From NCBI GenBank assembly GCA_964529715.1, contig CAZGXI010000023.1, forward strand, positions 24,105 to 88,104: a DNA stretch of 64,000 nt, given 5' to 3'. Within the stretch, counting starts at the first letter, position 1. Each line of letters starts with the position of its first letter. This document shows, piece by piece, positions 8,454 through 18,214 of this stretch. The translations under genes were made by a program, and so were the position numbers. Below the pieces are notes generated by a model. The model was given only the letters and a program-made list of their open reading frames with translations. It was not told the DNA's origin and made no database searches. Source of the stretch: CAZGXI01 sp964529715 (GTDB lineage: Bacteria > Chloroflexota > Anaerolineae > Aggregatilineales > Ch27).

Positions 8454-9673
8454 AAATCCGCGCCATCACGTTCTTTACCGATCTGCCGCTTGACGAGCCG
8501 GAAATTCCCCTGGCGCGCACAGCGACATTTCTTCACGCGGCGGCTCCTGCCTTTGAGGAGGCAGGGTTCGCGGTGCAAACGTGCCGTGTCGCCAGCCAGC
8601 CGTTCCCGCGTATCCTGGCCCCGATTGGTCCGGGACTGGCAGTGGCTTATGCTCAGCGGGTCGAGGAGTTGATCAAAAGCTACGGCATTGACTACCTGTC
8701 TTTAGGGCCGGTGGACGTGGACGACGATCCCGATTTCGTGGACGCGATCCCGTCGATCATCGGCACGACCGAGACGGTGTTCTGCGCCATTGCCATCGCC
8801 GATCCCGTGCGCGGCATCGACCTGCCGTTGCTGTGGCAGGCAGTCGATGTGATCCAGCAGGTCAGCGGGCTGAGCGCCGATGGCCTGGAAAACCTGTACC
8901 TGGCGATGCTGGCGAACTGTCCGCCGGGTTCGCCGTTCTTTCCGGCGGCTTACCACCGGGCAGGCGATCCGCCGTCGTTTGCCCTGGCGATTCAGGCGGC
9001 TGACCTGGCGATTCAGGCTTTTGCATGTGCCGAAAGTGCCGCCGACGCGCAGCGCCACCTGACGGAGGCGATCACCCAGGCAGCGACAGAGCTGGGACGG
9101 ATTGCCGCCGGCTTGGCGGCGGAATTTGAGATCGGCTTCGGCGGGCTGGATTTTTCGCTCGCGCCGTTTCCCGACGAGGCCACCAGCCTGGGCGGGGCTA
9201 TGGAGCGTCTGGGCATTTCGCTGGGCGGGGGTGGGGCGGCAGCAGCAGCAGCGTTGATCATGAGCGCACTGGACGGAGCAGAGTTCCAGCGGACGGGCTT
9301 CAGCGGCCTGATGTTGCCTGTGATGGAAGACAGCGTCCTGGCGGCGCGGACGGCAGCGGGGGAACTGAGCGTGACGGATCTGCTGCTCTACAGCGCCCTG
9401 TGCGGCACGGGCCTGGATACAATCCCACTGCCAGGCGATACCCCAGCGGCGGCGCTGGTGGGGATGTTGTTGGATGTGGCGGCGCTGGCCCTGCGGCTGA
9501 ACAAACCACTCACGGCCCGGCTGATGCCTCTGCCGGGCAAAAAAGCGGGCGACTCGACCGATCTGGAACATTTCCCTTACTTCGCACCGGGGCGGGTGAT
9601 GTCGTTCACACGCGGCGTGACGCCCGGCGGCCTGATGGCTGGCGATGGCGTGTTGCAAATCCGGGCGCGGTAG
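8450..9673 (+). CDS. DUF711 family protein
   Basis: A 407-residue protein starting at the ATG that overlaps the preceding methyltransferase stop (ATGA). It opens MKIRAITFFTDL and carries GFGGLDFSLAPFPDEATSLGGAMERLG, a hallmark of DUF711 (UPF0210). Structures of this family resemble the pyruvate-formate-lyase/ribonucleotide-reductase fold, but no activity is established that I know of, and no glycyl-radical motif is seen here. The coupling to an RNA methyltransferase may be simple operon convenience. An upstream in-frame start within the methyltransferase gene was rejected because it lacks a ribosome site and extends into junk sequence. Confidence 0.75.
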   Translation: MKIRAITFFTDLPLDEPEIPLARTATFLHAAAPAFEEAGFAVQTCRVASQPFPRILAPIGPGLAVAYAQRVEELIKSYGIDYLSLGPVDVDDDPDFVDAIPSIIGTTETVFCAIAIADPVRGIDLPLLWQAVDVIQQVSGLSADGLENLYLAMLANCPPGSPFFPAAYHRAGDPPSFALAIQAADLAIQAFACAESAADAQRHLTEAITQAATELGRIAAGLAAEFEIGFGGLDFSLAPFPDEATSLGGAMERLGISLGGGGAAAAAALIMSALDGAEFQRTGFSGLMLPVMEDSVLAARTAAGELSVTDLLLYSALCGTGLDTIPLPGDTPAAALVGMLLDVAALALRLNKPLTARLMPLPGKKAGDSTDLEHFPYFAPGRVMSFTRGVTPGGLMAGDGVLQIRAR

Positions 9674-9806
9674 GCAGTAGGGGGATATGTTTTTTCACAC
9701 CTGCCTGCTTGCGGCGGCGCCCTTTTGATTGTATCTTGAATTAAGGAACTATTTTGCCGTCGTTTGACTTTTAAGCGAAGTGCGGTGGTGGTCGGACGGG
9801 AACGCC

Positions 9807-11441
9807 ATGCAAACGATCGCACAATTTGCCAAATCGCTGATCCATGTTGCGTATGACTATGCCGACACGCTCCAGCAGCGCCGCGCGCAGAGCCTGCTTG
9901 TCATGACCTTGGGACTGGCGATTGGCGTCACGGTGGGGACGCTGCTGCTGGCAGGAGGGCGCGTGGTCAGGCCGCTTCTATATCTCGGCAGTATTCCGCT
10001 GGGAAGCAGCCGGATCGCCTATATCCTGATCTGCGTGCTGTGCTACCTGTGTTTTGTTTGGGAAAGGCGTCTGCTCCGACGTGGGCGAATGGTGGCGGCC
10101 TGTTATGTCTACGTCGGGTTGCTATATCTCGTCGCTTTGCTGGCTTATGTGCCTACCGAGCTTGGGGGGGCGTTGATTGCGGCATTTACCATGCCGATTG
10201 TCGCTGCGGGGGTGCTGCTGGAGCGCCGTCAGCTCAGGATCGTTGCGGCGCTGGTGACGAGCACGCTAGTCGCCATTCTTGTGCTTGAGCAGCTGGGCGC
10301 TCTGGCCTGGGCCAAGTCCGGCTTTGCCACGCCGGCTTTCATGGCGATTGGCTATAACGTGATCATTCTGGCGGTGAATACCCTGATGCTGGGCGTGTTT
10401 GCCGGCGAACAGCGCATTCAGTTGGATCAAAAAACAGCCCTGACGCGCGATTTACAGGCGGCAATGCTCGAAGCTACCGCCGCCCAGCGGGCCTACCGGC
10501 TGCTCGGCGAAACTGGCCAGGTGATGATCCACGCGGCGGACGATGCCGAACTGTTGAACAATGTCTGTCTGAGGGCGGTCGAGATCGGGGGCTATCGTCT
10601 GGTTTGGGCCGGGCTGGCGGAGGGCGGGACGATCCGGGGCGTGGCGCAGGTGGCAGGTTCCACCGACTCGGTGAGTATTGCCTTCGACCCCATGACTTCG
10701 CAGCACCGTAGCGCCGTGATCCGCACCGTGCAGTCGGGGGCGCCGTTTACCGCTCAACACCTCCTGACCGATGCGCGTTATCAATTGTGGCAGCGCGAGG
10801 CGGCGGTGCAGGGCTATGCTGCGTTCGCCGTCTTGCCGTTGCGCACCGACGATGACGTGCTCGGCGTGCTATGCTTCTATGCCCAGGAGCCGGATGCCTT
10901 TCAGTCAGCCGAAATCAACCTGTTGGAAAAGCTGAGTGGCAGCCTGGCTTTTACCCTGCTCTCATTACGCGAACGGCGCGCGCATGAGCAAGCCGAGGCC
11001 GAACGCGCCCGGTTGCAGCAGCAGATGATCGAAGCGCAGCAGCAGGCGCTGTTGGAACTATCCACACCGGTGATCCCGGTAGCAGAGGGGGTCATCGTCA
11101 TGCCGCTGATCGGCAGCATTGATGCGGCGCGCGCCCGCGACGTGATGCGGGCGCTGTTGAGCAGCATCAGCCACTATCGGGCAAAGGTGGTCATTCTGGA
11201 TGTGACTGGCGTGCCGGTGATTGACAGCGGCGTGGCGGAACATCTGAACAAGTCGATTGAGGCTGTGCGGCTCAAGGGCGCGCAGACCATCATCACCGGC
11301 ATTTCTGACGCAGTGGCCGAGACGATCATCGACCTGGGCATCGACTGGACCGGCGTCATGACGCTGCGCGACCTGCAATCTGGCCTTGCTGCCGCGATGG
11401 CGCGGTTGAACGCCTCGCCAGGGCGCACACTGCGGAATTAG
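9807..11441 (+). CDS. Membrane GAF-STAS signalling protein (RsbR-like)
   Basis: About 544 residues. The N-terminal third holds about six membrane segments (for example SLLVMTLGLAIGVTVGTLLLAG and MVAACYVYVGLLYLVALLAYV). A GAF domain follows (from AELLNNVCLRAVEIGGYRLVWAG to LLEKLSGSLAFTLLSL), then a short coiled coil rich in Glu/Gln, and a C-terminal STAS domain (VIPVAEGVIVMPLIGSID through DVTGVPVIDSGVAEHL). The STAS part is of the RsbR/RsbS stressosome type, normally phosphorylated on Ser/Thr by an RsbT-like kinase. No partner kinase is encoded nearby. ATG 9807 (behind GACGGGAACGCC) was preferred to an in-frame GTG at 9780. It probably senses a small ligand through GAF and relays it through STAS, which is inference from domains. 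Confidence 0.8.
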   Translation: MQTIAQFAKSLIHVAYDYADTLQQRRAQSLLVMTLGLAIGVTVGTLLLAGGRVVRPLLYLGSIPLGSSRIAYILICVLCYLCFVWERRLLRRGRMVAACYVYVGLLYLVALLAYVPTELGGALIAAFTMPIVAAGVLLERRQLRIVAALVTSTLVAILVLEQLGALAWAKSGFATPAFMAIGYNVIILAVNTLMLGVFAGEQRIQLDQKTALTRDLQAAMLEATAAQRAYRLLGETGQVMIHAADDAELLNNVCLRAVEIGGYRLVWAGLAEGGTIRGVAQVAGSTDSVSIAFDPMTSQHRSAVIRTVQSGAPFTAQHLLTDARYQLWQREAAVQGYAAFAVLPLRTDDDVLGVLCFYAQEPDAFQSAEINLLEKLSGSLAFTLLSLRERRAHEQAEAERARLQQQMIEAQQQALLELSTPVIPVAEGVIVMPLIGSIDAARARDVMRALLSSISHYRAKVVILDVTGVPVIDSGVAEHLNKSIEAVRLKGAQTIITGISDAVAETIIDLGIDWTGVMTLRDLQSGLAAAMARLNASPGRTLRN

Positions 11442-11499
11442 CCGCTCATGCAGTACCGCGTCTGGACTACGGCAACTTGCAGGCCGGGTGACGATCCCC

Positions 11500-11528
11500 T
11501 TTACAGGGCCGCCGGACCCGCTTATACT
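11500..11528 (+). promoter_or_regulatory. Sigma-70 promoter of hisS
   Basis: TTTACA (11500-11505), a 17-bp spacer, and TATACT (11523-11528). Predicted initiation near 11535 gives a leader of about 195 nt before hisS, containing a short His-rich reading frame and an intrinsic terminator. Confidence 0.7.
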
Positions 11529-11555
11529 CTAACATAACGACGGGGGAACAAACTC

Positions 11556-11603
11556 ATGTGTACCAGGATTCACGCTCACCATCACGTCCGACGATTATCC
11601 TGA
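11556..11603 (+). CDS. Putative histidine leader peptide controlling hisS (15 residues)
   Basis: ATG to TGA encodes MCTRIHAHHHVRRLS: four His in five codons (CAC GCT CAC CAT CAC, 11571-11585). A purine-rich ribosome site, GGGGGAA, lies about 8 nt before the ATG, and the predicted transcription start is about 20 nt upstream. The stop codon is 24 nt before an 11-bp terminator stem. This is the arrangement of classical histidine attenuators such as the enterobacterial his leader: scarcity of charged tRNA-His stalls the ribosome on the His run and changes RNA folding. The peptide itself need have no function. The reading is from the sequence; regulation is inferred. Confidence 0.7.
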   Translation: MCTRIHAHHHVRRLS

Positions 11604-11627
11604 CCCACCGTTGCGCCGTGTGAAATC

Positions 11628-11655
11628 AAAGCGCAGACGCGGGTCTGCGCTTTTT
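11628..11655 (+). terminator. Intrinsic terminator (attenuator) in the hisS leader
   Basis: AAAGCGCAGAC and GTCTGCGCTTT form a perfect 11-bp stem with a GCGG loop, followed by TTATTTG. It lies between the promoter and hisS, so it must be read through for hisS expression. UUGCGC at 11611-11616 can pair with GCGCAG (11631-11636) of the 5' arm, a candidate antiterminator that a ribosome at the leader stop codon would cover. Confidence 0.8.
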
Positions 11656-11730
11656 ATTTGCCGGTTTTCAGTGCCCTCATTCCCTTGTCTACCAGGGCGA
11701 AGGGGAATTCGCAAAGAAGGAGAACCTACT

Positions 11731-13056
<1,326 letters not shown>

Positions 13057-13060
13057 GGAA

Positions 13061-13447
13061 TTAACCCGCCGAGAGGCGTAGCGGCGTGACGGCGGTGTGA
13101 TGCCCGGCGATGCTGGCCTCGACGATGTAAAGCCCCAGTTTGGTAAAGCGCGCCTCGACATGCAGCATAAAGTCCAGGTTCTTCCCTTCCTCCACGCTGA
13201 ACGGGCGGGAGGGGAGAACCTGTTCTGTTTTCTCCGGCTCGGCAGCGTGGAACAGGCGCAGGGTGAGATCGTACTGGCCTGGCGGGGCCATAATCTGTGC
13301 GAACACGGTTAGCGCAAGGTCGGTGGGAAGCTGCTGCACGGTCACGTGGCTGAACGGCTGAATGAACCAGCCGCCCGTGTTCTGATCCTGCGTGATCGAG
13401 GCGCATAGCAGCAGGGCGTAAATCTGTGGGCTTAACTGAAAGGGCAT
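13061..13447 (-). CDS. Small hypothetical protein (DUF6941-like)
   Basis: A 128-residue cytoplasmic protein with no signal peptide or membrane segment. It starts MPFQLSPQIYALLLCASITQDQ and ends in a beta-rich half (LGLYIVEASIAGHHTAVTPLRL). The layout, with an N-terminal 'LLLCA' strand, a central Pro-rich loop and a C-terminal beta sandwich, recalls small DUF6941-type proteins, but I could not confirm membership. It is the last gene of a minus-strand run after a lipoprotein gene (24-bp gap), and its stop lies 4 bp from the convergent hisS stop. Confidence 0.55.
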   Translation of the reverse strand: MPFQLSPQIYALLLCASITQDQNTGGWFIQPFSHVTVQQLPTDLALTVFAQIMAPPGQYDLTLRLFHAAEPEKTEQVLPSRPFSVEEGKNLDFMLHVEARFTKLGLYIVEASIAGHHTAVTPLRLSAG

Positions 13448-13471
13448 CGCAAGGGTCTCCAGGAGAGAGGA

Positions 13472-14878
13472 TTAGAATGGGCACAGGTCTTCCAGGCTGT
13501 ACGGGCCGATAGAAGGGCCAAAGTAGGTCCGATCGCCCAGGTACTCCCAGGTATGCGACCAGACGGCGGCAGCCTCCCTGACGGATTGGCAGGCCGCCGA
13601 TAGCGGGTCGCCGGGGATTGTGGGGTTGTAAAACGCCTCCAGGAAGATTCTCGCCAGTTCGGTGTAATAGGTGTAGGGCTTTTCGGCATCCCAGGCGGCC
13701 TGCTGGCGCATGGCATTCAGCATATCCTGATCTTGTCCGTCGCGCGCGGCAGCGTGAGCCAGCACCAGTCGATAGCGGGTGTAGTTGTTCAGCCGGTTTT
13801 CTTCGTCGGCGACGTTCTTTTCGTCCCGCACAATGCCGCCCCAGGCGGGCAGCGTCCGGTCGTCGTCGAGGATGCGTTGGTACAGGTCTATAGCCGCCTC
13901 GATGTCGCCGACGCGCAGATACCGGTCAGCCTCGCGCAACAGTTGGATGCGATAGAGCGGTTCGCTGGTCGGCGTTCCGGCGGGCGCAGCAGTCGGCGTA
14001 GGGACGTAATCGACGGTGCTCTGGGTGAATTCAGTACCGCGCCAGGTCCAGGTGTAAATGGCAGGGCGTTGGGGGCCGGCCCGACGATTGGGGATGGAGC
14101 CTTCGTCAATGATAAACTCGCGCAGGCCGCTGCCGATGACGCGCGTTCGGAAGCCGGCGTTTGGAAATCCCTGCCCGCTTTCGTCAGTATAACGGTACAG
14201 CGATTCAAATTGCTCATTCAGTACCCGGAAATTCCCCGCAGCGGCATTCCAGGTGATGATGTATGGCACGCGGAAGCAGGCCAGCGTCGTGCAGTGTTCG
14301 GTATAGAAGGCGATCTCGGCCTGTCGGTCGCCGTTCATATCGCTGATGCAGTCGGTGTCTTCAGGGGCGATGCAGATCAGACGCGGCATACTGGTTGGGG
14401 CGGTCGGGGCGGTGGCGATGCCGTACAACACGCTATAGCGCCAGCTGCCCCCGGCAGATTCCTGGCAGCCGAACACCAGGAGCTGCCCCGGCGGCTGCGC
14501 CGTCGTTGACGTGCGGGGATAGTGGAACGCCACCACGACATCTTTGTAGTTATTGCCGTTCAGGTCGTCATCGGCGCTGACGGTGTCGGGGGCGTAGGGA
14601 TCATCGGAATCGCTGTCGATCAGTCCCCAGCTGCGCAGGATGCGTTCCAGTTCGTCGGGCGAGCCGCCATCCGAGAGATAGTCTGCGATGAGTTCCTGGT
14701 AGACCGTGTATGGCTGGCTGCTGTCCGGGCGAACCGGGTCGGGGATGGTGACGAATTCTCTGCAGAAGTCCGGCGTGGGTGTGGGAACTGGCGTCGGGGT
14801 GGTTGCGATGTGGCAGGCCACGCCGACCGCCAGCAGCACCAGCGCCGTCCAGATCAGGTTGAACGTCGATCTGTGCAT
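13472..14878 (-). CDS. Lipoprotein with Asp-rich FG-GAP-like repeats and a TPR-like segment
   Basis: A 468-residue exported lipoprotein. The lipobox is LLAVGVAC (Cys22), followed by a flexible TTPTPVPTPTP linker. Two Asp-rich motifs, DDDLNGNNYKDVVVAF and DMNGDRQAEIAFYT, match the calcium-binding loops of FG-GAP/integrin-like repeats. The segment EADRYLRVGDIEAAIDLYQRILDDD looks like a TPR helix pair. The function is unknown; architecture suggests an extracellular binding protein. It lies 31 bp after the hydrolase-fold gene and is likely in the same transcript. Confidence 0.7.
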   Translation of the reverse strand: MHRSTFNLIWTALVLLAVGVACHIATTPTPVPTPTPDFCREFVTIPDPVRPDSSQPYTVYQELIADYLSDGGSPDELERILRSWGLIDSDSDDPYAPDTVSADDDLNGNNYKDVVVAFHYPRTSTTAQPPGQLLVFGCQESAGGSWRYSVLYGIATAPTAPTSMPRLICIAPEDTDCISDMNGDRQAEIAFYTEHCTTLACFRVPYIITWNAAAGNFRVLNEQFESLYRYTDESGQGFPNAGFRTRVIGSGLREFIIDEGSIPNRRAGPQRPAIYTWTWRGTEFTQSTVDYVPTPTAAPAGTPTSEPLYRIQLLREADRYLRVGDIEAAIDLYQRILDDDRTLPAWGGIVRDEKNVADEENRLNNYTRYRLVLAHAAARDGQDQDMLNAMRQQAAWDAEKPYTYYTELARIFLEAFYNPTIPGDPLSAACQSVREAAAVWSHTWEYLGDRTYFGPSIGPYSLEDLCPF

Positions 14879-14909
14879 TGCGCTCTCCCGTGTAGCTGTC
14901 TTGCGCGGG

Positions 14910-15650
14910 TCAAAAGACCTTATCCCGAATGCTCGGCGGTTGGCTGGGACCTGTCAGGTGAACTGTCAGAAAGCGCAGTGTTCGTTCCCAGGCATCTTCT
15001 GCGATTGCCGGGAGATATTCCGGGCGGGCTTCGTCGAAGAAATCGCCCCCGGCCCCCGAATAGATCACCAGTTCACGCGCGCCCGCGCCCGTCTCAAAGG
15101 CTGCCCGGATGTCCGCCAGTTGCTCCGCCGGGATGCCGCCGGGGCTGTCGCCGTAAAAGGCCAGAATGGCCGTCGGATCGGTCGGCAGCAGCAAGCGGTC
15201 GTCTGCAATAGCCGGGTTGAAAAGGACGGCGGCTTTGACCTCTTCGCGGTGGAGGGCCAGGTGCAGCGCCAGCGTGGCGCCCATGTTGAAGCCGACGGTC
15301 GCCAGGTCACCGTTGCAGCGGTGATGTGTCTGGATCGCGGTGAGCGCGGCAGACACGTAAGCCAGGCCGGTTTCGCCGAGCGCGGTCGCGTAGTGATTGG
15401 CCTCATCGACCGTGCCCGGCAGGCGGCGGTTGAACAGGTCCGGCGCGACGACGTAATAGCCGGCAGCCGCTAGCCGTTGTGCCAGCCGTCGGACGCGCGG
15501 CGTCAACCCCCAGCGGTCATGGATCAGCGCGATGCCGGAGAACTGCCCCCCGACATCGGGATGCGCCCAGAAAGCGGGCAGCAGGTGCCCCTCGGCTACG
15601 ATCTGTACATAGCTGCTGGTGATGTGGTACTCCACCCGGTCGCCAGACAT
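14910..15650 (-). CDS. Dienelactone hydrolase-fold protein lacking the catalytic triad
   Basis: A 246-residue alpha/beta-hydrolase protein aligning by eye with carboxymethylenebutenolidase (dienelactone hydrolase): IALIHDRWGLTPRVRRLAQRLAAAGYYVVAPDL, then GFNMGATLALHLA, FYGDSPGGIPAEQL and YSGAGGDFFDEARPEY. In active homologues these read G-x-C-x-G, G-x-x-D-x-GIP and GAGHxFF. Here the nucleophile position is Asn, the acid position Pro, and the His position Gly, so all three triad residues appear lost while the fold motifs and the DAWERTLRFL tail remain. It is probably a non-catalytic or altered-function paralogue. It starts behind GGAAAGGGG. Confidence 0.75.
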   Translation of the reverse strand: MSGDRVEYHITSSYVQIVAEGHLLPAFWAHPDVGGQFSGIALIHDRWGLTPRVRRLAQRLAAAGYYVVAPDLFNRRLPGTVDEANHYATALGETGLAYVSAALTAIQTHHRCNGDLATVGFNMGATLALHLALHREEVKAAVLFNPAIADDRLLLPTDPTAILAFYGDSPGGIPAEQLADIRAAFETGAGARELVIYSGAGGDFFDEARPEYLPAIAEDAWERTLRFLTVHLTGPSQPPSIRDKVF

Positions 15651-15710
15651 GGCAGCCCCTTTCCAGGTAGGGTTGCTGCGACGCTGTTGCTATGGGGATT
15701 ATACCAACAC

Positions 15711-16571
15711 TTAAGACGTCTGTGCCTGTGAGATGGCCTTTTTCGGGGACAGAGGAACCCAATCGATGATCTGGCGGCGCTCGAAGCGACAGAGGTGGGT
15801 GAACCCAGCGGCGTGGGCGACCTGGACCGCTGTGGTCAGCCCTGCGCTCAGGTGATCTGGCTGGTGGGCGTCGGTGCCGATGACCAGGTGTTCGCCGCCC
15901 ATCTCCCGATACCAGCGCAATGCCTCGACCGCGGGAAGGGGCCGTCCGACGGCGCTGCGCAGGCCGGAGGTGTTGATCTCCGGCGCGATTCCGTTAGCGA
16001 TACACGCCTCCCACACCGGACGGACCAGCGATTCCCAGGCCGTGATGTCGAACGGCCCGTAGAACGGCACACAGTAGCGTGCGGGGATGTCTAGGTGGCC
16101 CAAAATGTCGAAGCCGCCTGCCTGGGCCAGGTCGGCCAGTTCGCGGAAGTAAAGCCGCATTGCCTCGGCGGGCGTGCGGCGCGTGTAGAATTCCGGCTCG
16201 TGAACGCCCTCATCACCGATCCAGTGCAGGCTGCCGATCACAAGATCGTAGGGATAGGCGTCCAGGACGGGCTGCACGATCTCATGGTAGCGGTGCATTT
16301 CGCCTACTTCCACCCCGGCGCGGATGGTCAGGCCGCGCGGCGCGAACTGCGCCCGGTTCGCCTGCAACGCCGCGAAGTAGTCGTCGGCGCGGTAAAAGCC
16401 GCAACCGTCGTCTCTGGGATGTAAATCGAAGTGATCGGTAAAGGCGACCTCAGAGAGACCTTGCCGCAGCGCGGCGGCACACATCTCGGCCATGTCGGCA
16501 CGACCGTCGATGCTGAGATGCGTGTGTGTGTGGTAGTTCAACGGCGCAGCCGAGGGCAGCGGATCAGACAT
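15711..16571 (-). CDS. Histidinol-phosphatase HisJ family PHP hydrolase
   Basis: A 286-residue PHP-domain metal-dependent phosphoesterase. Metal-binding motifs are seen: NYHTHTHLSIDGRA near the N-terminus, VAFTDHFDLHP, GVEVGEMHRY, VIGSLHWIG, ILGHLDIPARY, and the late VIGTDAHQPDHL. This set is typical of HisJ/HisK enzymes that dephosphorylate L-histidinol phosphate in histidine biosynthesis, although PHP relatives act on other phosphates. The start was set at the ATG preceded by AGGAAGG rather than 13 codons upstream. No other his biosynthesis gene is nearby apart from hisS, which lies on the opposite strand. Confidence 0.8.
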   Translation of the reverse strand: MSDPLPSAAPLNYHTHTHLSIDGRADMAEMCAAALRQGLSEVAFTDHFDLHPRDDGCGFYRADDYFAALQANRAQFAPRGLTIRAGVEVGEMHRYHEIVQPVLDAYPYDLVIGSLHWIGDEGVHEPEFYTRRTPAEAMRLYFRELADLAQAGGFDILGHLDIPARYCVPFYGPFDITAWESLVRPVWEACIANGIAPEINTSGLRSAVGRPLPAVEALRWYREMGGEHLVIGTDAHQPDHLSAGLTTAVQVAHAAGFTHLCRFERRQIIDWVPLSPKKAISQAQTS

Positions 16572-16609
16572 AGAGCCTTCCTGAAAACCGGCGGTGGACG
16601 ACCCGCGCA

Positions 16610-18022
16610 TTATACCGCAGGCAACCCATCGCAGCGGTGGAGGGCGTCTGCAAACTCAGGTATAGCGTCGGCTTCCAAGACCTCGTCCGGGCCGATGGGC
16701 AGCATCGTCAGGCCGGAAATCACTTTGGGATAGAAGTCCGTGCTCTTTTGCGGCATCCGCTCGCCCTGCGCCGCGACCGCCCGGATGTCCTCGATGCGCG
16801 TGGGGCTGAGGAAGAACACGAAGTTGCCCTCGCCTGAATCTACGTCGGTCACGGCCTGCGCTGCGTTGCGGTGGTAGCGGATCAGCGACTTGTCCTCAAT
16901 GCCCTGCGCCGGCACGCCCGCGATCTGTTCCAGCAGGATTTTGTGCACGATGCTGACGGATAGAGACTTCCAGGCGTGGGAATGCCCGCCGTCGATCAGA
17001 CTGTCGATCAGGCGCTCGTCGCGTAGAGTCAGGACGTGAAAGCCGACCTGCAGGCCGCCATAAAAGCCGAAGGCGTGACCTTTGGGATGGGCGTTGATCG
17101 TGGCGAGGCAGGCCGGCAGGTTGCGGACCGGCAGGATGCTGAAGTACTGCCCGGCGCGGGTCAGGACTTCCGCCGGGCTGACGGCGGTAAAACGACGGAT
17201 TTCCCGGTGCGTTGGCAGCACGACCAGCCCTGGATCGTCCATGCTGACCAGGGTCGCCCCGATGTAATTGAAGGCGGCGGTTGCCGGGGCATTGGGATAG
17301 GCCAGGCGTTGGGCGTTGCGGTAGGTCAGGGCCGTCTCATAGCGGTGATGCCCATCTGCGATAATCAGGTCGCGCAGGGGGGCCATTTCGCGTTGGATGG
17401 CTGCAATGGCTTCGGCGTCCCGGAGAATCCACAGCCGTTGTCGAACGTCGTGCTCGAACAGTTCGACTGTATCCACATCCGGCGGGCAGCCCGCGATGGC
17501 CTGGCGGATCAGGGTGTTGACCCGGTTCTGCGGGTCAGGATAGAGCATGAAGATTTGCTCCGGGTTGACCTGGAGGGTGTTCAACAGGCGCAGGCGATCT
17601 GCTTTAGGGCCGCTGTGAGTGCGTTCGTGTGGCAGGATGATCCCTTCGCTGAAGTCGGCCAGTTCGACGGCGGCAATCAGGCCCATGCGCGCATAAGTTT
17701 GCTGGTCAACGGCAAAGCTCTGTTCGTAAGCGTACAGCACGGGCCGATCTTCGCGGACCAGGACTTTGTTCGCCACCCATTGTCGATAAGTGTCTCTGGC
17801 GCGGCTGTATACATCTGCACCGTTGCCGTTAGACATCGACGGCAGGCCCACGTCTTCCAGGTGGCCTGACGTGATGCGCACGATGTTGTAGGGGCTGAGT
17901 GCGTCGTACTGCTGTTTGAGGTCTTCGCTGATGCGATCATAGGGCTGGCTGACCAGCGCCCCGATGTCTTGAAAACGTTGCAGATTGTAGCGAACCCCAC
18001 GAAACGGTCGAATGACGGCCAT
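16610..18022 (-). CDS. DUF1015 family protein
   Basis: A 470-residue cytoplasmic protein. The N-terminus MAVIRPFRGVRYNLQRFQDIGALVSQPYDRIS and the motifs LSPYNIVRI, YAYEQSF and LIIADGHHRYETALTYR identify DUF1015, a widespread uncharacterised family sometimes listed as HTH-linked or kinase-like on distant grounds. ATG 18022 was chosen because AGGAGG lies 10 nt upstream; an in-frame ATG 14 codons earlier has no ribosome site. It heads the minus-strand run that continues into the HisJ-type gene 38 bp downstream. Confidence 0.75.
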   Translation of the reverse strand: MAVIRPFRGVRYNLQRFQDIGALVSQPYDRISEDLKQQYDALSPYNIVRITSGHLEDVGLPSMSNGNGADVYSRARDTYRQWVANKVLVREDRPVLYAYEQSFAVDQQTYARMGLIAAVELADFSEGIILPHERTHSGPKADRLRLLNTLQVNPEQIFMLYPDPQNRVNTLIRQAIAGCPPDVDTVELFEHDVRQRLWILRDAEAIAAIQREMAPLRDLIIADGHHRYETALTYRNAQRLAYPNAPATAAFNYIGATLVSMDDPGLVVLPTHREIRRFTAVSPAEVLTRAGQYFSILPVRNLPACLATINAHPKGHAFGFYGGLQVGFHVLTLRDERLIDSLIDGGHSHAWKSLSVSIVHKILLEQIAGVPAQGIEDKSLIRYHRNAAQAVTDVDSGEGNFVFFLSPTRIEDIRAVAAQGERMPQKSTDFYPKVISGLTMLPIGPDEVLEADAIPEFADALHRCDGLPAV

Positions 18023-18085
18023 GCCAGACGAGCCTCCTGCTGCCTTTCCGTCGGACGCCGACATGCGATCATGTCAGCGTAAATG

Positions 18086-18091
18086 ATTATA
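18086..18091 (-). promoter_or_regulatory. Possible -10 element (TATAAT) upstream of the DUF1015 gene
   Basis: A perfect TATAAT on the reverse strand would start transcription near 18079, about 57 nt before the chosen start codon. No good -35 hexamer is seen 16-19 bp upstream (nearest ACAGTT). Nothing else was recognised in the 192 bp between this gene and its upstream neighbour. Confidence 0.3.
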
Positions 18092-18214
18092 GTCGCGTGC
18101 AGCAGCAGAACTGTAGAGTAGCCTGCCCAAAAATGATTGTGCTTGGACGTCAGGTTGTCGGGCACTTCTTGCTTGTTCACCAGCGGTTCTGGCCTTTTTG
18201 ATCGGCGTTCGGCG

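Noticed and set aside
11529..11730. A T-box riboswitch in the hisS leader
   Set aside because: No T-box consensus (AGGGTGGnACCGCG-like) or specifier-loop architecture is present; a leader peptide explains the region better.
15711..16571. A histidine biosynthesis cluster around the HisJ-type gene
   Set aside because: No other his gene is adjacent, and hisS lies in a separate, oppositely oriented transcript.
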